Part shown: piece by piece, positions 1 through 11,294 of the stretch
Numbering within the stretch: the stretch's first letter is position 1
How the letters are laid out: the number at the start of each line of letters is the position of its first letter
Assembly (NCBI GenBank): GCA_947470105.1
Contig: CANISR010000003.1
Coordinates: forward strand, 1-63,150
Direction: 5' to 3'
DNA length: 63,150 bases
DNA from: Fidelibacterota bacterium
GTDB lineage: Bacteria; Pseudomonadota; Alphaproteobacteria; Rhodospirillales; Rhodospirillaceae
Notes under the pieces: model-generated
The model's database searches: none
The model's input: only the letters and a program-made list of their open reading frames with translations
Told to the model about the DNA's origin: nothing
Translations under genes and position numbers: made by a program

Positions 1-237
1 AAGGTCAAAATGCCCGATATTGCTTCTTGCCGGCGCAGAGCATGAATTGCTCGCTGGTTACCTTCTGGCGATTGAGCCGCCCCCCTTTAGGAATGGATCA
101 TCGGAGACTGGCACGACTGCGCTCTCGGGCGGGTAGCTGTGGAGACTTGGGAATTGGCAGAAACCGCACTGGAGAAGAACACCGACAAAATCCCAAAATT
201 GACGGCCGCAGCTGTGCTCGGAGACTTAGGCCCGCGC
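1..237. other. No supportable gene at left edge
   Basis: Short open frames exist here on both strands, but none has a convincing ribosome site or a recognisable protein. I see no RNA gene. It is probably intergenic sequence downstream of the tRNA-Ser transcript. Confidence 0.5.
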
Positions 238-258
238 AAAAGCGCCCTATATGGGCGC
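238..258 (-). terminator. Intrinsic terminator of tRNA-Ser(CGA)
   Basis: Read on the minus strand, GCGCCC and GGGCGC arms enclose a five-base ATATA-type loop and are followed by four T. It lies about 45 bases past the 3' end of the minus-strand tRNA-Ser. Confidence 0.6.
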
Positions 259-303
259 CTTCCACGCGTCCACGCGGGAACCTTTAGTTTTTCTTGAAAT
301 AAA

Positions 304-393
<90 letters not shown>

Positions 394-486
394 GTTGATT
401 CTCGGGCGACTTGGTCGGGCGGGGCGGAACCTAAACGAAGCCGCGACCCCCCGCAATAACGGCTTTTTTGCCCTGGAATCGGGCCT

Positions 487-1890
487 TTAGGCGTCTTTCC
501 CGGCTGGGCTGGCCGTCTGGTCCACGGCGGAGCCGGGGTCAGGAGCTTGCGGGCCGGGGCGGTCGACCACCGGCGGGGCGCAGCGCGAGAGCATGTCCTT
601 ATAGTGCACGCGCACCTTCTCCAGGTTCATGCGGTTCAGGAACGCCGAGTAGGCGATGTAGGACAGCATGAAGCGCAGGTCCTTGGCCCAGGGCGGCATG
701 AAGCGCGGAAATACGCAAAGCCCGTTGGCGGCCAGCGTGGTGATGGCCGGCATGTCGTCGATGTCGATCTTGCCGGCGAACAGCAGGCGGATGGTGTCGA
801 CGCGGGTTTCCTGCACGGCGATGCGCAGGAAGTTGTGCACGCGCACCAGGCCTTCGAGATAGACCCCGTCCTTGGTGAAGGGCGCGCCCCCTTCGACCAT
901 GCCGCCGCGCACCACGCGGCGGGCGTTTTCGAACGCCGCCCCTTTGTCCTTCGTGCGTTCGCGGAAATAGGCGTAAAGCTCGAGGAAGTTGGCGCCTTCC
1001 ATGGACATCTTGATGGCCAGCGCGCGGTCGGCGAGGCGCAGGAGGCGCGACGGGTCCATGGCGCCGGAGATGATTTCCGCGAACACCGCCAGGCCTTCCT
1101 GGGTCCGCGTGGTGCCGGCGTGGCCGGCGCCGAGGATGGGAAAAGCGCTTTGCGCCGCGCCGTTCAGAGATGTGGCGATATGGACAAAGGCTTCGTGCTG
1201 CACCAGTTGCGCGAGATCGCGGTCGCTGAACACCGCCGCGCGGCGCAAACGGATGTAGCGCGAGCCCGCCAGCGCGTTGGCCGACAGATGATCGACAATC
1301 TCGATCTTGGGCGCTGAGTCGCCGAAGTGGCGTTTCAGAATGCCGTCCATGCGCGCACCCAGGTCCACGGCGCTGGTCTTCACTTCGCCGGTGGAGTCGA
1401 GATTGAGTTCGACGCCGACGAAAGAGCTCAACACCTGGTCGAGCTGGCGCGCGAGGTCCAGCGGCGTCACGTCGCATTCCAGCAGGTCCGTATCGGGCGA
1501 GCCGTAGAGCTGCACCGACAGGCGGTGGAATTCCTTGGTGCCCAGGGCCTGAAGCATGTCGGCCGAGATTGCGATGACGTCGGCGATGCGGCGCAGCCAC
1601 GCCTGCACCGGGCCGTCGCCGTCGATGAGCGCCCGGGCGGCCGCCAGCACTTCGTGCACGGGGGCCGCACTCATGCGGGGATAAGTGATCTGGGGGAGTT
1701 CTGTTTCGCCGGCGGCGAAAAACCGCTCAGCCACCTCCGGGCCCCAGGCCACGGCGCGTAAAACCCGCACCGGCCGCTCCGCCTTACGGAGGAGGGCGGC
1801 GGCCTGGCTCAGGCGGCTGACGGACTCGGCCGACAGGCGGTCGGGGGTGAGGTCCGGGAGCGTGGTTCGGGGTACTGATCCGCCTTCCAA
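487..1890 (-). CDS. QEGLA-motif (DUF1704) putative zinc metallopeptidase
   Basis: A 467-residue protein of the family annotated as flavohaemoglobin expression-modulating QEGLA motif protein (DUF1704), related to the eukaryotic MATCAP/KIAA0895 tyrosine carboxypeptidases. A HEAFVH zinc-binding motif (HExxxH) sits at about residues 232-237 and the diagnostic QEGLA at about 264-268. No signal peptide is seen, so it is probably cytoplasmic. The family's bacterial substrate is not established. The peptidase activity is inferred from the motif and from the eukaryotic relatives. It stands alone, divergent from rplU and convergent on the tRNA-Ser side. Confidence 0.85.
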   Translation of the reverse strand: MEGGSVPRTTLPDLTPDRLSAESVSRLSQAAALLRKAERPVRVLRAVAWGPEVAERFFAAGETELPQITYPRMSAAPVHEVLAAARALIDGDGPVQAWLRRIADVIAISADMLQALGTKEFHRLSVQLYGSPDTDLLECDVTPLDLARQLDQVLSSFVGVELNLDSTGEVKTSAVDLGARMDGILKRHFGDSAPKIEIVDHLSANALAGSRYIRLRRAAVFSDRDLAQLVQHEAFVHIATSLNGAAQSAFPILGAGHAGTTRTQEGLAVFAEIISGAMDPSRLLRLADRALAIKMSMEGANFLELYAYFRERTKDKGAAFENARRVVRGGMVEGGAPFTKDGVYLEGLVRVHNFLRIAVQETRVDTIRLLFAGKIDIDDMPAITTLAANGLCVFPRFMPPWAKDLRFMLSYIAYSAFLNRMNLEKVRVHYKDMLSRCAPPVVDRPGPQAPDPGSAVDQTASPAGKDA

Positions 1891-2014
1891 AGCGCTGACT
1901 CCGGGTTCCGGCCCGATTTTGGGCGAGCCTAATGCTACCTAAGCCTATGTAAAATAATCATTAATTAAGATGGTTTTGGCTCCTGCGCGGTCTAAAACGA
2001 GCGCCGGGGCGGCA

Positions 2015-2041
2015 TTGACTCACATGGGCACACAGTATATT
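2015..2041 (+). promoter_or_regulatory. Possible sigma-70 promoter of rplU-rpmA
   Basis: TTGACT at 2015-2020 is followed by TATATT at 2036-2041 (15-base spacer) or by TATTCA at 2038-2043 (17-base spacer). This leaves a leader of roughly 80 bases before rplU. I see no well-defined ribosomal leader structure in it. Confidence 0.35.
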
Positions 2042-2129
2042 CACGCCCCTTCCACGCGGGCGGAACAGCCGGACTGGGCTCGGAACGCACGCTTTTTCCT
2101 TATCTATCAGAGACTTCGGGTAATTGGCC

Positions 2130-2576
2130 ATGTTCGCGGTAATCAAGACGGGCGGCAAACAGTACAAGGTCAGCAAGGACGACATCATTGCTGTCGAAAT
2201 GCTGGACGGTGAAGCCGGCGGCACCATCGTGTTTGGTGAAGTGCTGATGCTGGGCGACAAAATCGGCGCGCCCCGCCTCGACAACACCCAGGTGGTGGGC
2301 GAAATCATCCGCCAGTTCCGCGACGAGAAGAAGATCATCTTCAAGAAGCGCCGCCGCAAGCATTACCGCCGCCGCAACGGCCATCGCCAGCACCTGACCC
2401 TGGTGAAGATCACCGACATGGGCATGGGCATCGCGACGGTTGCCGCCAAGCCGGCCAAAGCCGCCGCCGCGCCCAAGAAGGCCGCCGCGCCGAAAGCCGC
2501 CGCCGCCGAAGGCGCTGAAAAGCCCGCCGCAAAGAAGACCGCGGCTAAGAAAACTGCAAAGAAGGCCGAAGCCTAG
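2130..2576 (+). CDS. rplU: 50S ribosomal protein L21
   Basis: L21 binds 23S rRNA in the large subunit. The core of about 103 residues begins MFAVIKTGGKQYKV and contains the basic segment FKKRRRKHYRRRNGHRQ. The ATG at 2130 was chosen over a TTG two codons earlier because it gives the standard L21 N-terminus. After the core comes a tail of about 45 residues made almost only of Ala, Lys and Pro, a low-complexity extension of the kind seen in some alphaproteobacterial L21 proteins. It is followed 32 bases later by rpmA and shares that gene's terminator. Confidence 0.96.
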   Translation: MFAVIKTGGKQYKVSKDDIIAVEMLDGEAGGTIVFGEVLMLGDKIGAPRLDNTQVVGEIIRQFRDEKKIIFKKRRRKHYRRRNGHRQHLTLVKITDMGMGIATVAAKPAKAAAAPKKAAAPKAAAAEGAEKPAAKKTAAKKTAKKAEA

Positions 2577-2608
2577 TCGCTTCGCCCTGACCTAGAGGAC
2601 GTACTCAG

Positions 2609-2878
2609 ATGGCACATAAGAAATCAGGCGGCTCGTCGTCGAACGGCCGCGATACCATTGGCAAGCGCCTTGGCATTAAGAAGTTCGGCGGTGAATCGGT
2701 TGTCTCCGGCAACATCATCGTGCGCCAGCGCGGCACCAAGTGGCACCCCGGCAAGAACGTCGGCCTGGGCCGCGACTACACCATCTTCGCCGTGGCCGAT
2801 GGCTACGTTGAGTTCAAGGCTTCGACCGGCGGCAAGGTCTACGTCTCCGTGGCCCCGATGCCGAAGGCGCCCAACTAA
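2609..2878 (+). CDS. rpmA: 50S ribosomal protein L27
   Basis: 89 residues. L27 reaches towards the peptidyl-transferase centre with its N-terminal tail. The start [15 protein letters not shown] and the conserved GxxIVRQRG and [15 protein letters not shown] blocks are plain. There is no cleavable N-terminal extension of the Firmicutes kind. An AGAGGA-like ribosome site precedes the ATG. It is co-transcribed with rplU. Confidence 0.97.
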   Translation: MAHKKSGGSSSNGRDTIGKRLGIKKFGGESVVSGNIIVRQRGTKWHPGKNVGLGRDYTIFAVADGYVEFKASTGGKVYVSVAPMPKAPN

Positions 2879-2931
2879 TACGGCGGATATTTCAGACCGC
2901 CGGCATCCACGCTGGCGGTCCCGTGGTTGAG

Positions 2932-2964
2932 AAAAAAGGAGACGGATCGCCGTCTCCTTTTTTA
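2932..2964 (+). terminator. Intrinsic terminator after rplU-rpmA
   Basis: AAAAGGAGACGG (2934-2945) and CCGTCTCCTTTT form a near-perfect stem around a four-base ATCG loop, with a T tract to 2964. It lies inside any extended reading of the downstream acetyltransferase, which supports starting that gene at 2977. Confidence 0.9.
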
Positions 2965-2976
2965 TTGGCTGCGACC

Positions 2977-5745
<2,769 letters not shown>

Positions 5746-5747
5746 CC

Positions 5748-7025
5748 ATGGACGGTGCGAAAGCTCCCGGTGATATCGCTGCGCTCATGAACGAGATCGG
5801 CCGCGCCGCCCGTGAGGCAGCACGCGTCCTCGCCCAGGCCGACACCGCTCGCAAGAACCAGGCTTTGACCGCCGCGGCCGCATCACTCCGCGCCAAGGCC
5901 GGCGCGATCAAGGAGGCCAACGCCATCGACATGGCGGCGGGCCGCGCAAAGAACCTGACGCCGGCGCTGCTGGACCGTCTCGCGCTGGACGACAAACGCA
6001 TCGAGGCCATGGCCAAAGGGCTGGAAGATATCGCGGCCCTGGCCGATCCGGTGGGCCAGGTGATGGCCGCATGGACCCGGCCCAACGGCCTCAAGATTGA
6101 ACGCATCCGCACGCCGCTCGGCGTCGTCGGCATCATTTATGAATCCCGCCCCAACGTCACCGCGGACGCCGCCGCCCTTTGCCTCAAGGCCGGAAATGCC
6201 TGCATCCTGCGGGGCGGGTCCGAGAGCTTTCATTCGTCCCGCGCGATCATGGAATGTCTGCACGCAGGTTTACGCGCCGCCGGGATTCCAGAGGCGGCAC
6301 TGCAGATGGTGCCCACATCCGACCGCGCCGCAGTGGGCGAGATGCTGACCATGACCAAATATATCGACGTCATCGTGCCGCGGGGTGGCCAGTCGCTTGT
6401 AGACAGGGTGATGCGCGAATCCCGCGTGCCCACGTTCCAACACCTCACCGGCCTGTGTCACACTTACATTCATTCCGCCGCCGACCCCGTGAAGGCGCGC
6501 CAGATCGTGCTCAACGCGAAAATGCGGCGCACGGGCATCTGTGGCGCCACCGAGACGTTGCTGGTGGATGAGGCGGTCGCGGCCGCCCAACTGCCGCCGA
6601 TCCTCGACGACCTCATCAAGGCCGGCTGCGAACTGCGCGGCGACGCTGCCGTACAAAAGCTGGATGCGCGCGTGAAGCCCGCGACGGCCGAGGATTGGGA
6701 CACCGAGTACCTCGACGCCATACTCGCTGTGCGCATCGTCAAGAACCTTGACGACGCCATCGACCACATCACCACGCACGGGTCGTCGCACACCGAGTCC
6801 ATCATTACCGAGGACAATGCCTCTGCCGCACATTTCATGAGCGCGCTGGACAGCGCCATTGTCATGCACAATGCCTCGACCCAGTTCGCCGACGGCGGCG
6901 AGTTCGGCATGGGCGCCGAGATCGGTATCGCCACCGGCAAACTGCACGCCCGCGGCCCCGTAGGCGTCGAGCAGCTCACCACCTTCAAATACAAGGTGCA
7001 CGGTGACGGCCAGATCCGTCCCTAG
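5748..7025 (+). CDS. proA: Gamma-glutamyl phosphate reductase
   Basis: 425 residues. NADPH-dependent reduction of gamma-glutamyl phosphate to glutamate semialdehyde in proline synthesis. It belongs to the aldehyde-dehydrogenase-like fold. The block [18 protein letters not shown] and the catalytic-cysteine region [14 protein letters not shown] are clear, with C-terminal [13 protein letters not shown]. Length is normal. It directly follows proB, and its 3' end overlaps the GTG start of nadD by 23 bases. Confidence 0.97.
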   Translation: MDGAKAPGDIAALMNEIGRAAREAARVLAQADTARKNQALTAAAASLRAKAGAIKEANAIDMAAGRAKNLTPALLDRLALDDKRIEAMAKGLEDIAALADPVGQVMAAWTRPNGLKIERIRTPLGVVGIIYESRPNVTADAAALCLKAGNACILRGGSESFHSSRAIMECLHAGLRAAGIPEAALQMVPTSDRAAVGEMLTMTKYIDVIVPRGGQSLVDRVMRESRVPTFQHLTGLCHTYIHSAADPVKARQIVLNAKMRRTGICGATETLLVDEAVAAAQLPPILDDLIKAGCELRGDAAVQKLDARVKPATAEDWDTEYLDAILAVRIVKNLDDAIDHITTHGSSHTESIITEDNASAAHFMSALDSAIVMHNASTQFADGGEFGMGAEIGIATGKLHARGPVGVEQLTTFKYKVHGDGQIRP

Positions 7026-7632
7026 CCTTCCCACTTTCGGTGACCGGCGGCGGGGGCGCATCGGCTTGCTCGGTGGATCATTCAATCCCGCCCATGCCGG
7101 TCATGTTCACCTGACGCGGGAGGCGCTGCGGACGCTGGGCCTCGACCAGGTGTGGTGGCTGGTGAGCCCGCAGAATCCCCTCAAGCCCACCGCCGGTATG
7201 GCCCGCTTCAGCGCGCGTTTGGGCGGCGCGCGCGAGACGCTCCGGGCGGCAGGCCTGGGCCGAAGCGTCCTCGCCACCGGGATCGAGGGCCGACTGGGCT
7301 TTCAGCGCACCGCGCAGACTTTGCGCAGTTTACGTATGCGATACCCCAATCTGTCCTTCGTTTGGCTCATGGGCGCCGACAACCTGGCGGAAATCTCACG
7401 CTGGTGGCGCTGGACCGGCATCTTTCGTGCCGCGCGCGTTGCGGTTTTCGACCGCAGTCCTTATTCTTACAAAGCCTTGGCAAGCACCGCTGCTGTGCGC
7501 TTTTCCAGCGTCCGTTGCGGTATAAGGGCCCTGTGGCGGCATGACGTTCCCGCCTGGAGCTATGTGGCTATGCGGCGGCATCCGGCCTCCGCCACTGAAA
7601 TCCGCCGCGCCGCGAAACCGACCCAAACCTAG
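7003..7632 (+). CDS. nadD: Nicotinate-nucleotide adenylyltransferase
   Basis: 209 residues. Adenylates nicotinate mononucleotide in NAD synthesis. The nucleotidyltransferase signature [14 protein letters not shown] and the later [15 protein letters not shown] block identify it. The only reasonable start is GTG at 7003, which overlaps proA by 23 bases. A second GTG at 7040 is out of frame. Its TAG lies against the ribosome site of rsfS. This obg-pro-nad-rsfS-rlmH order is widely conserved in alphaproteobacteria. Confidence 0.95.
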   Translation: MTARSVPSLPTFGDRRRGRIGLLGGSFNPAHAGHVHLTREALRTLGLDQVWWLVSPQNPLKPTAGMARFSARLGGARETLRAAGLGRSVLATGIEGRLGFQRTAQTLRSLRMRYPNLSFVWLMGADNLAEISRWWRWTGIFRAARVAVFDRSPYSYKALASTAAVRFSSVRCGIRALWRHDVPAWSYVAMRRHPASATEIRRAAKPTQT

Positions 7633-7641
7633 GAGACGACC

Positions 7642-8013
7642 ATCCGCGACACTCCCATCACGCTCGACAAGCTCGTCGAGACGATCCTCACCTCCCTCGA
7701 TGACGATAAGGCGCAGGACATCCTGACCATCGACCTCACAGGGAAGACCAGTATTGCCGATCGCATGATCCTGGCGTCGGGCACCTCGGCCCGCGCGGTG
7801 GCGGCCATGGCCGAGCATCTCATCATCAAGCTCAAGGTGCTCAACATCATGCCCAACAGCGAAGGGCAGAAGCACGGCGACTGGGTCGTGATCGACGCGG
7901 GCGATGTGATCGTGCATCTGTTCCGCCCCGAAGTGCGGCTGTTCTACGACCTCGAACGGTTGTGGGCAGCACCCGCCGCCACCCCCGCCAAGAAATCCAC
8001 CAAGCGCGCCTGA
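7642..8013 (+). CDS. rsfS: Ribosomal silencing factor RsfS, apparent AUC start
   Basis: About 123 residues. RsfS binds L14 and blocks subunit joining when nutrients are short. The core LDDDKAQDILTIDLTGKTSIADRMILASG and the GDWVVIDAGDVIVHLF block are unmistakable. The first in-frame ATG (7765) would remove the conserved first 40 residues. Upstream in frame there is no ATG, GTG or TTG back to the nadD stop. The strong AGGAG at 7631-7635 stands six bases before an ATC at 7642, which is therefore the likely start. The protein ends in a short Ala/Lys tail. Confidence 0.9.
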   Translation: MRDTPITLDKLVETILTSLDDDKAQDILTIDLTGKTSIADRMILASGTSARAVAAMAEHLIIKLKVLNIMPNSEGQKHGDWVVIDAGDVIVHLFRPEVRLFYDLERLWAAPAATPAKKSTKRA

Positions 8014-8028
8014 CCGCCGGACACAGCG

Positions 8029-8487
8029 ATGAATATCGTCATCGCCGCCATCGGCAAGGCGCGCTCCGGGCCCGAGCAGGCCCTGTTCGAGACCTACAGC
8101 GCGCGGCTGCCGTGGAAGCTTGAGGTCAAGGAGCTGGAGATCAAGAAGGAGCTTGCCGCCGATGTGCGCAAGGCGCGCGAGGCCGAGCTGTTGCTGGGTG
8201 CAGTCCCGGACGGCGCCCGTGTGGTGGCATTGGATGAGCGCGGCAAGAATGAAGGCAGCGCAGCCTTCGCAACGCGTCTCGGACGCTGGCGCGATGACGG
8301 TGTGCGCGCCGTTGCGTTCCTCATCGGCGGCGCCGACGGCCTCGATGAAAGCGTGAGAAAACGGGCTGATTTGGTGCTTTCTTTGGGTGCGTTGACCTGG
8401 CCCCATCTGCTGGTGCGCGGGCTTCTGGCGGAACAGCTTTACCGCGCCCATAGTATCTTGAGCGGTCATCCCTATCACCGCGCGTAA
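8029..8487 (+). CDS. rlmH: 23S rRNA (pseudouridine1915-N3)-methyltransferase
   Basis: 152 residues. A SPOUT-class enzyme that methylates pseudouridine 1915 in helix 69 of 23S rRNA, acting on assembled ribosomes. The knot-forming segment VVALDERGKNEGSAAFA, then FLIGGADGL and the C-terminal LLAEQLYRAHSILSGHPYHRA are classic. It follows rsfS by 15 bases and is the last member of the conserved rsfS-rlmH pair. Confidence 0.96.
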   Translation: MNIVIAAIGKARSGPEQALFETYSARLPWKLEVKELEIKKELAADVRKAREAELLLGAVPDGARVVALDERGKNEGSAAFATRLGRWRDDGVRAVAFLIGGADGLDESVRKRADLVLSLGALTWPHLLVRGLLAEQLYRAHSILSGHPYHRA

Positions 8488-8497
8488 GGAGCCGCCC

Positions 8498-9406
8498 TTG
8501 ATAGCGCGCCCCATCGATCCGCTGACCTACACTGTAAGCCCGCTGGACCGCGCGGGCATTCTGCGGACCGATGAAGCAGCCGTGCAGGCGCACCTCACGG
8601 GCGGCAAAGCGCGCATCGTGCCGCTGTGGCAGCAGCGACACCTGGTTACGTCCGATGGCGCTGCCGGGGTTTTTTCCTACGACGAAGTCGCGCTGATGTT
8701 GGGCGCCGACGTTCAGACGGTGTTCCTGGGTCTGGCTGATGACACGCCGTGGTTCGCGGCGGGATTTCCGGCCGCCGACACCGCGCCCATCGCCGGCGAC
8801 TACCGCGCGCTCAATGACGTTGTGCTGTTGATGCCGGGCGACCAGGCGTCGATCCTGGCCTACGCCCGCGCCATGGTGATCTGGCATGAGAACCACCGCT
8901 ACTGCAGCCGGTGCGGCACGGCGACGGTCAGCGACGAGGCCGGTCATTGCCGCAAGTGCACCAACGCTGCCTGCGGCTACCGCAGCTTTCCGCGCACCGA
9001 CCCGGTGGTGATCACCCTCATCACCGACGGCGACCGCTGCTTACTCGGGCGTCAGGCGAGTTGGGCGCCCGGCATTTATTCAACCATCGCCGGATTCGTG
9101 GAGCCGGGCGAAACCGTCGAAGCCGCCGTGCGGCGCGAGGCGGAGGAAGAAACCGGAGTGGAGGTGGGTGACGTTCGCTATATCGCGTCGCAGCCCTGGC
9201 CGTTCCCAGCCTCGCTGATGTTCGGCTTCCACGCCGACGCCCTCACCACCGCGATTCGCCGCAAGGACAATGAACTGGAGGACTGCCGCTGGTTTACCCG
9301 TGCCGACATCCTGACCTTCCAGGAGCGCACATCCACCGCGCCCGGCTTCAAGCTGCCCAACCGCTACGCCATCGCCCGGTTACTGTTGGACCGCTGGCTT
9401 CAGTAA
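8498..9406 (+). CDS. nudC: NAD(H)/decapping pyrophosphatase NudC
   Basis: 302 residues. Cleaves NADH, and NAD caps on RNA, to the mononucleotides. After an N-terminal domain comes the zinc ribbon with four cysteines (CSRCG, then CRKC and CGY), the PRTDPVVI lead-in and a complete Nudix box GFVEPGETVEAAVRREAEEETG. A SQPWPFPASLM-like motif that specifies NADH pyrophosphatases follows. The start is TTG at 8498, 10 bases after rlmH. The TAA stop lies inside the first of two perfect palindromes. Confidence 0.94.
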   Translation: MIARPIDPLTYTVSPLDRAGILRTDEAAVQAHLTGGKARIVPLWQQRHLVTSDGAAGVFSYDEVALMLGADVQTVFLGLADDTPWFAAGFPAADTAPIAGDYRALNDVVLLMPGDQASILAYARAMVIWHENHRYCSRCGTATVSDEAGHCRKCTNAACGYRSFPRTDPVVITLITDGDRCLLGRQASWAPGIYSTIAGFVEPGETVEAAVRREAEEETGVEVGDVRYIASQPWPFPASLMFGFHADALTTAIRRKDNELEDCRWFTRADILTFQERTSTAPGFKLPNRYAIARLLLDRWLQ

Positions 9407-9490
9407 ATGTACCTGGTACATTTATGTTTCCGGCAATATTCAATTATTTCAGATAGATAAGAGATAAAATAAATGTACCAGGTACATTTA
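9404..9490. repeat. Twin perfect palindromes joining two convergent stops
   Basis: Two 21-bp perfect palindromes (9404-9424 and 9470-9490) share arms TAAATGTACC and GGTACATTTA and differ only in the central base (T versus A), so each is the exact reverse complement of the other. The outermost TAA of the left one is the nudC stop, and the outermost TTA of the right one is the complement of the pheA stop. The 45 bases between are AT-rich. They may act as a bidirectional terminator, an operator pair, or the ends of a tiny inserted element. Confidence 0.85.
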
Positions 9491-10348
9491 TTTGAAGCGC
9501 TGGGGGTGGGCCGGGTAGGTGCCCAGAATGCTGACTTCCTTGGAGAAGAATCGGAGTTCTTCCAGGGCCAGGGCTAGGGGCCGCTCGGACGGGTGGCCGT
9601 CGACTTCGGCGTAGAACTGCGCGGCTTCGAATTTGCCGTCGACCATGTAGCTCTCGAGCTTGGTCATGTTGATGCCGTTGGTGGCGAAGCCGCCCAGCGC
9701 CTTGTAGAGCGCGGCCGGCACGCTGCGCACCCGGAACACGAACGACGTCACATGGGGCCCGTCTTTGGCGCGAGTCTTGGCCGCCGTGCGCGACATGATC
9801 AGGAAGCGCGTGGTGTTGTGGTCGGCGTCCTCGATGCCGGAGGCCAAGGTCTTCAGACCATAGATTTCGCCGGCGAGTTTGGAGGCAATGGCGGCCACCG
9901 TGGGATCACCGCGTTCCGCCACGTCCCGGGCCGAGCCGGCAGTGTCAGCGCCGACGATGGCCTTCAGGCGATGCTTGCGGATGAAGCGCCGGCATTGCCC
10001 GAGCGCATGCACGTGGCTCTCGACACGCTTCAGTTTGTCGAGCCGCCCGCCCGGCACGGCCAGCAGGTGATGATTCACCCGCTCGAAGTGTTCGCCGATG
10101 ATGAACAGGCCCGAGTGCGGCAGCAGATGGTGAATGTCGGCGACACGGCCGGCGACCGAATTATCGACCGGGATCATGGCGAGCCGCGCGTGGCCCTGTT
10201 GCACGGCGGCGAAAGCATCCTCGAATCCGGCGCAGGGTAATGCCGTCATACGCGGAAACCGCGTCTTGCAGGCAATATGCGAATAGGCCCCCAAAAAGCC
10301 CTGAAACGCTATGGTATTGGCAGGTTTTGACGCGGGTGCCCGGGCCAT
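9488..10348 (-). CDS. pheA: Prephenate dehydratase
   Basis: 286 residues. Converts prephenate to phenylpyruvate in phenylalanine synthesis. The catalytic domain (about 12-190) starts IAFQGFLGAYSH and contains the TTRFLIM active-site block. A C-terminal ACT domain (about 203-275) follows. In ACT regulatory domains of this family the phenylalanine site carries an ESRP motif; here the equivalent reads ESYM, so feedback control may differ. There is no chorismate mutase domain. Its ATG overlaps the TAA of kdsB by one base, so the two share a transcript. Confidence 0.95.
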   Translation of the reverse strand: MARAPASKPANTIAFQGFLGAYSHIACKTRFPRMTALPCAGFEDAFAAVQQGHARLAMIPVDNSVAGRVADIHHLLPHSGLFIIGEHFERVNHHLLAVPGGRLDKLKRVESHVHALGQCRRFIRKHRLKAIVGADTAGSARDVAERGDPTVAAIASKLAGEIYGLKTLASGIEDADHNTTRFLIMSRTAAKTRAKDGPHVTSFVFRVRSVPAALYKALGGFATNGINMTKLESYMVDGKFEAAQFYAEVDGHPSERPLALALEELRFFSKEVSILGTYPAHPQRFK

Positions 10349-11085
10349 TACTTTGCCGGCGCGAGCAAGCGGCGCGCGCGCTCCAGGTCCGCCGGCGTAT
10401 CGACGCCCAGCGGAATGGTGTCTACCAGTGCCGCCGCCATGCGCATGCCGTTCTCCAGCGCGCGCAATTGCTCCAGGCGCTCGCGCTGCTCCAGGATCGT
10501 CGGCTTCAAGGTGACGAAACGGCGCAACGCCGCGCGGCGGAAGGCATAGATGCCGATGTGGTGATAGTGATCGCCGGGCCCCGACGGAATCAGGTTGCGG
10601 CTGAAGTACAGCGCCGGCCCTACGGTCGAACCCGGCTGAAACGACACCGCGGCTTTCACCACCGCGGCATCGGACAGTTCTTCCTCGGCGGTGATGCGGG
10701 CCACGACCGTGGCGATATCGACCGCCGGGTCGCCCAGGGGCACCACGGACGCGGCCACCAATTTAGGATCGAGCGTCGGCAGATCGCCCTGCACATTGAC
10801 GACGATGTCGAAGGCGCCCTTCGGATCATGAATCTCCGCCGCCGCATGGACGCGGTCGGACCCGGACGGCAGATCCGGATCGGTCATCACCGCCATGCCG
10901 CCGGCCTTGGTGATGGCGTCGGCGATTTCCGGGTCCCCCACCGCCACGATCACCGGCCCGGCCTGGGCCGCCACGGCCCGGCGCCAGACATGCACAATCA
11001 TGGGCTCGCCGTTAATCAGGGCGAGGGGCTTGTCCGGCAGGCGGGTGGCCTTGAGGCGGGCGGGAATGACGATCAGGGCGGTCAT
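10348..11085 (-). CDS. kdsB: CMP-KDO synthetase
   Basis: 245 residues from the chosen ATG. Activates KDO with CTP for lipopolysaccharide inner core synthesis. The signature IPARLKATRLPDKPL, then DPDLPSGSDRV and NVQGDLPTLDP are diagnostic. The start MTALIVIPARL at 11085 is preferred. An ATG five codons earlier (MENKL) and a still longer frame exist, but they add non-conserved sequence. It lies first in a kdsB-pheA unit, divergent from the cytochrome gene. Confidence 0.94.
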   Translation of the reverse strand: MTALIVIPARLKATRLPDKPLALINGEPMIVHVWRRAVAAQAGPVIVAVGDPEIADAITKAGGMAVMTDPDLPSGSDRVHAAAEIHDPKGAFDIVVNVQGDLPTLDPKLVAASVVPLGDPAVDIATVVARITAEEELSDAAVVKAAVSFQPGSTVGPALYFSRNLIPSGPGDHYHHIGIYAFRRAALRRFVTLKPTILEQRERLEQLRALENGMRMAAALVDTIPLGVDTPADLERARRLLAPAK

Positions 11086-11198
11086 TAGCTTATTTTCCAT
11101 CAGGAATGCCGGGACACATACAGGAACCACCCCACCCTTCCAAGGCCTTATGGCCCGCGGCGGCCCCCACGGGGCCACCCCCGGAGCCTTGATTTATA

Positions 11199-11227
11199 TT
11201 GAGATTTGCTTGGGGACCCAGTATCAA
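11199..11227 (+). promoter_or_regulatory. Putative sigma-70 promoter of cytochrome c gene
   Basis: TTGAGA (11199-11204) and TATCAA (11222-11227) are separated by 17 bases, about 65 bases ahead of the ATG at 11295, in the divergent gap to kdsB. Confidence 0.4.
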
Positions 11228-11294
11228 ACCGCAAGCGGCCAGTGCCCGGGCTGGGCGGGCCGCCATAGACCTTTTGACGACGATAGGGGCGGTT

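Noticed and set aside
2923-2976. Longer N-terminus for the GNAT gene
   Set aside because: The extension is the rplU-rpmA terminator hairpin, and conserved sequence begins at 2977.
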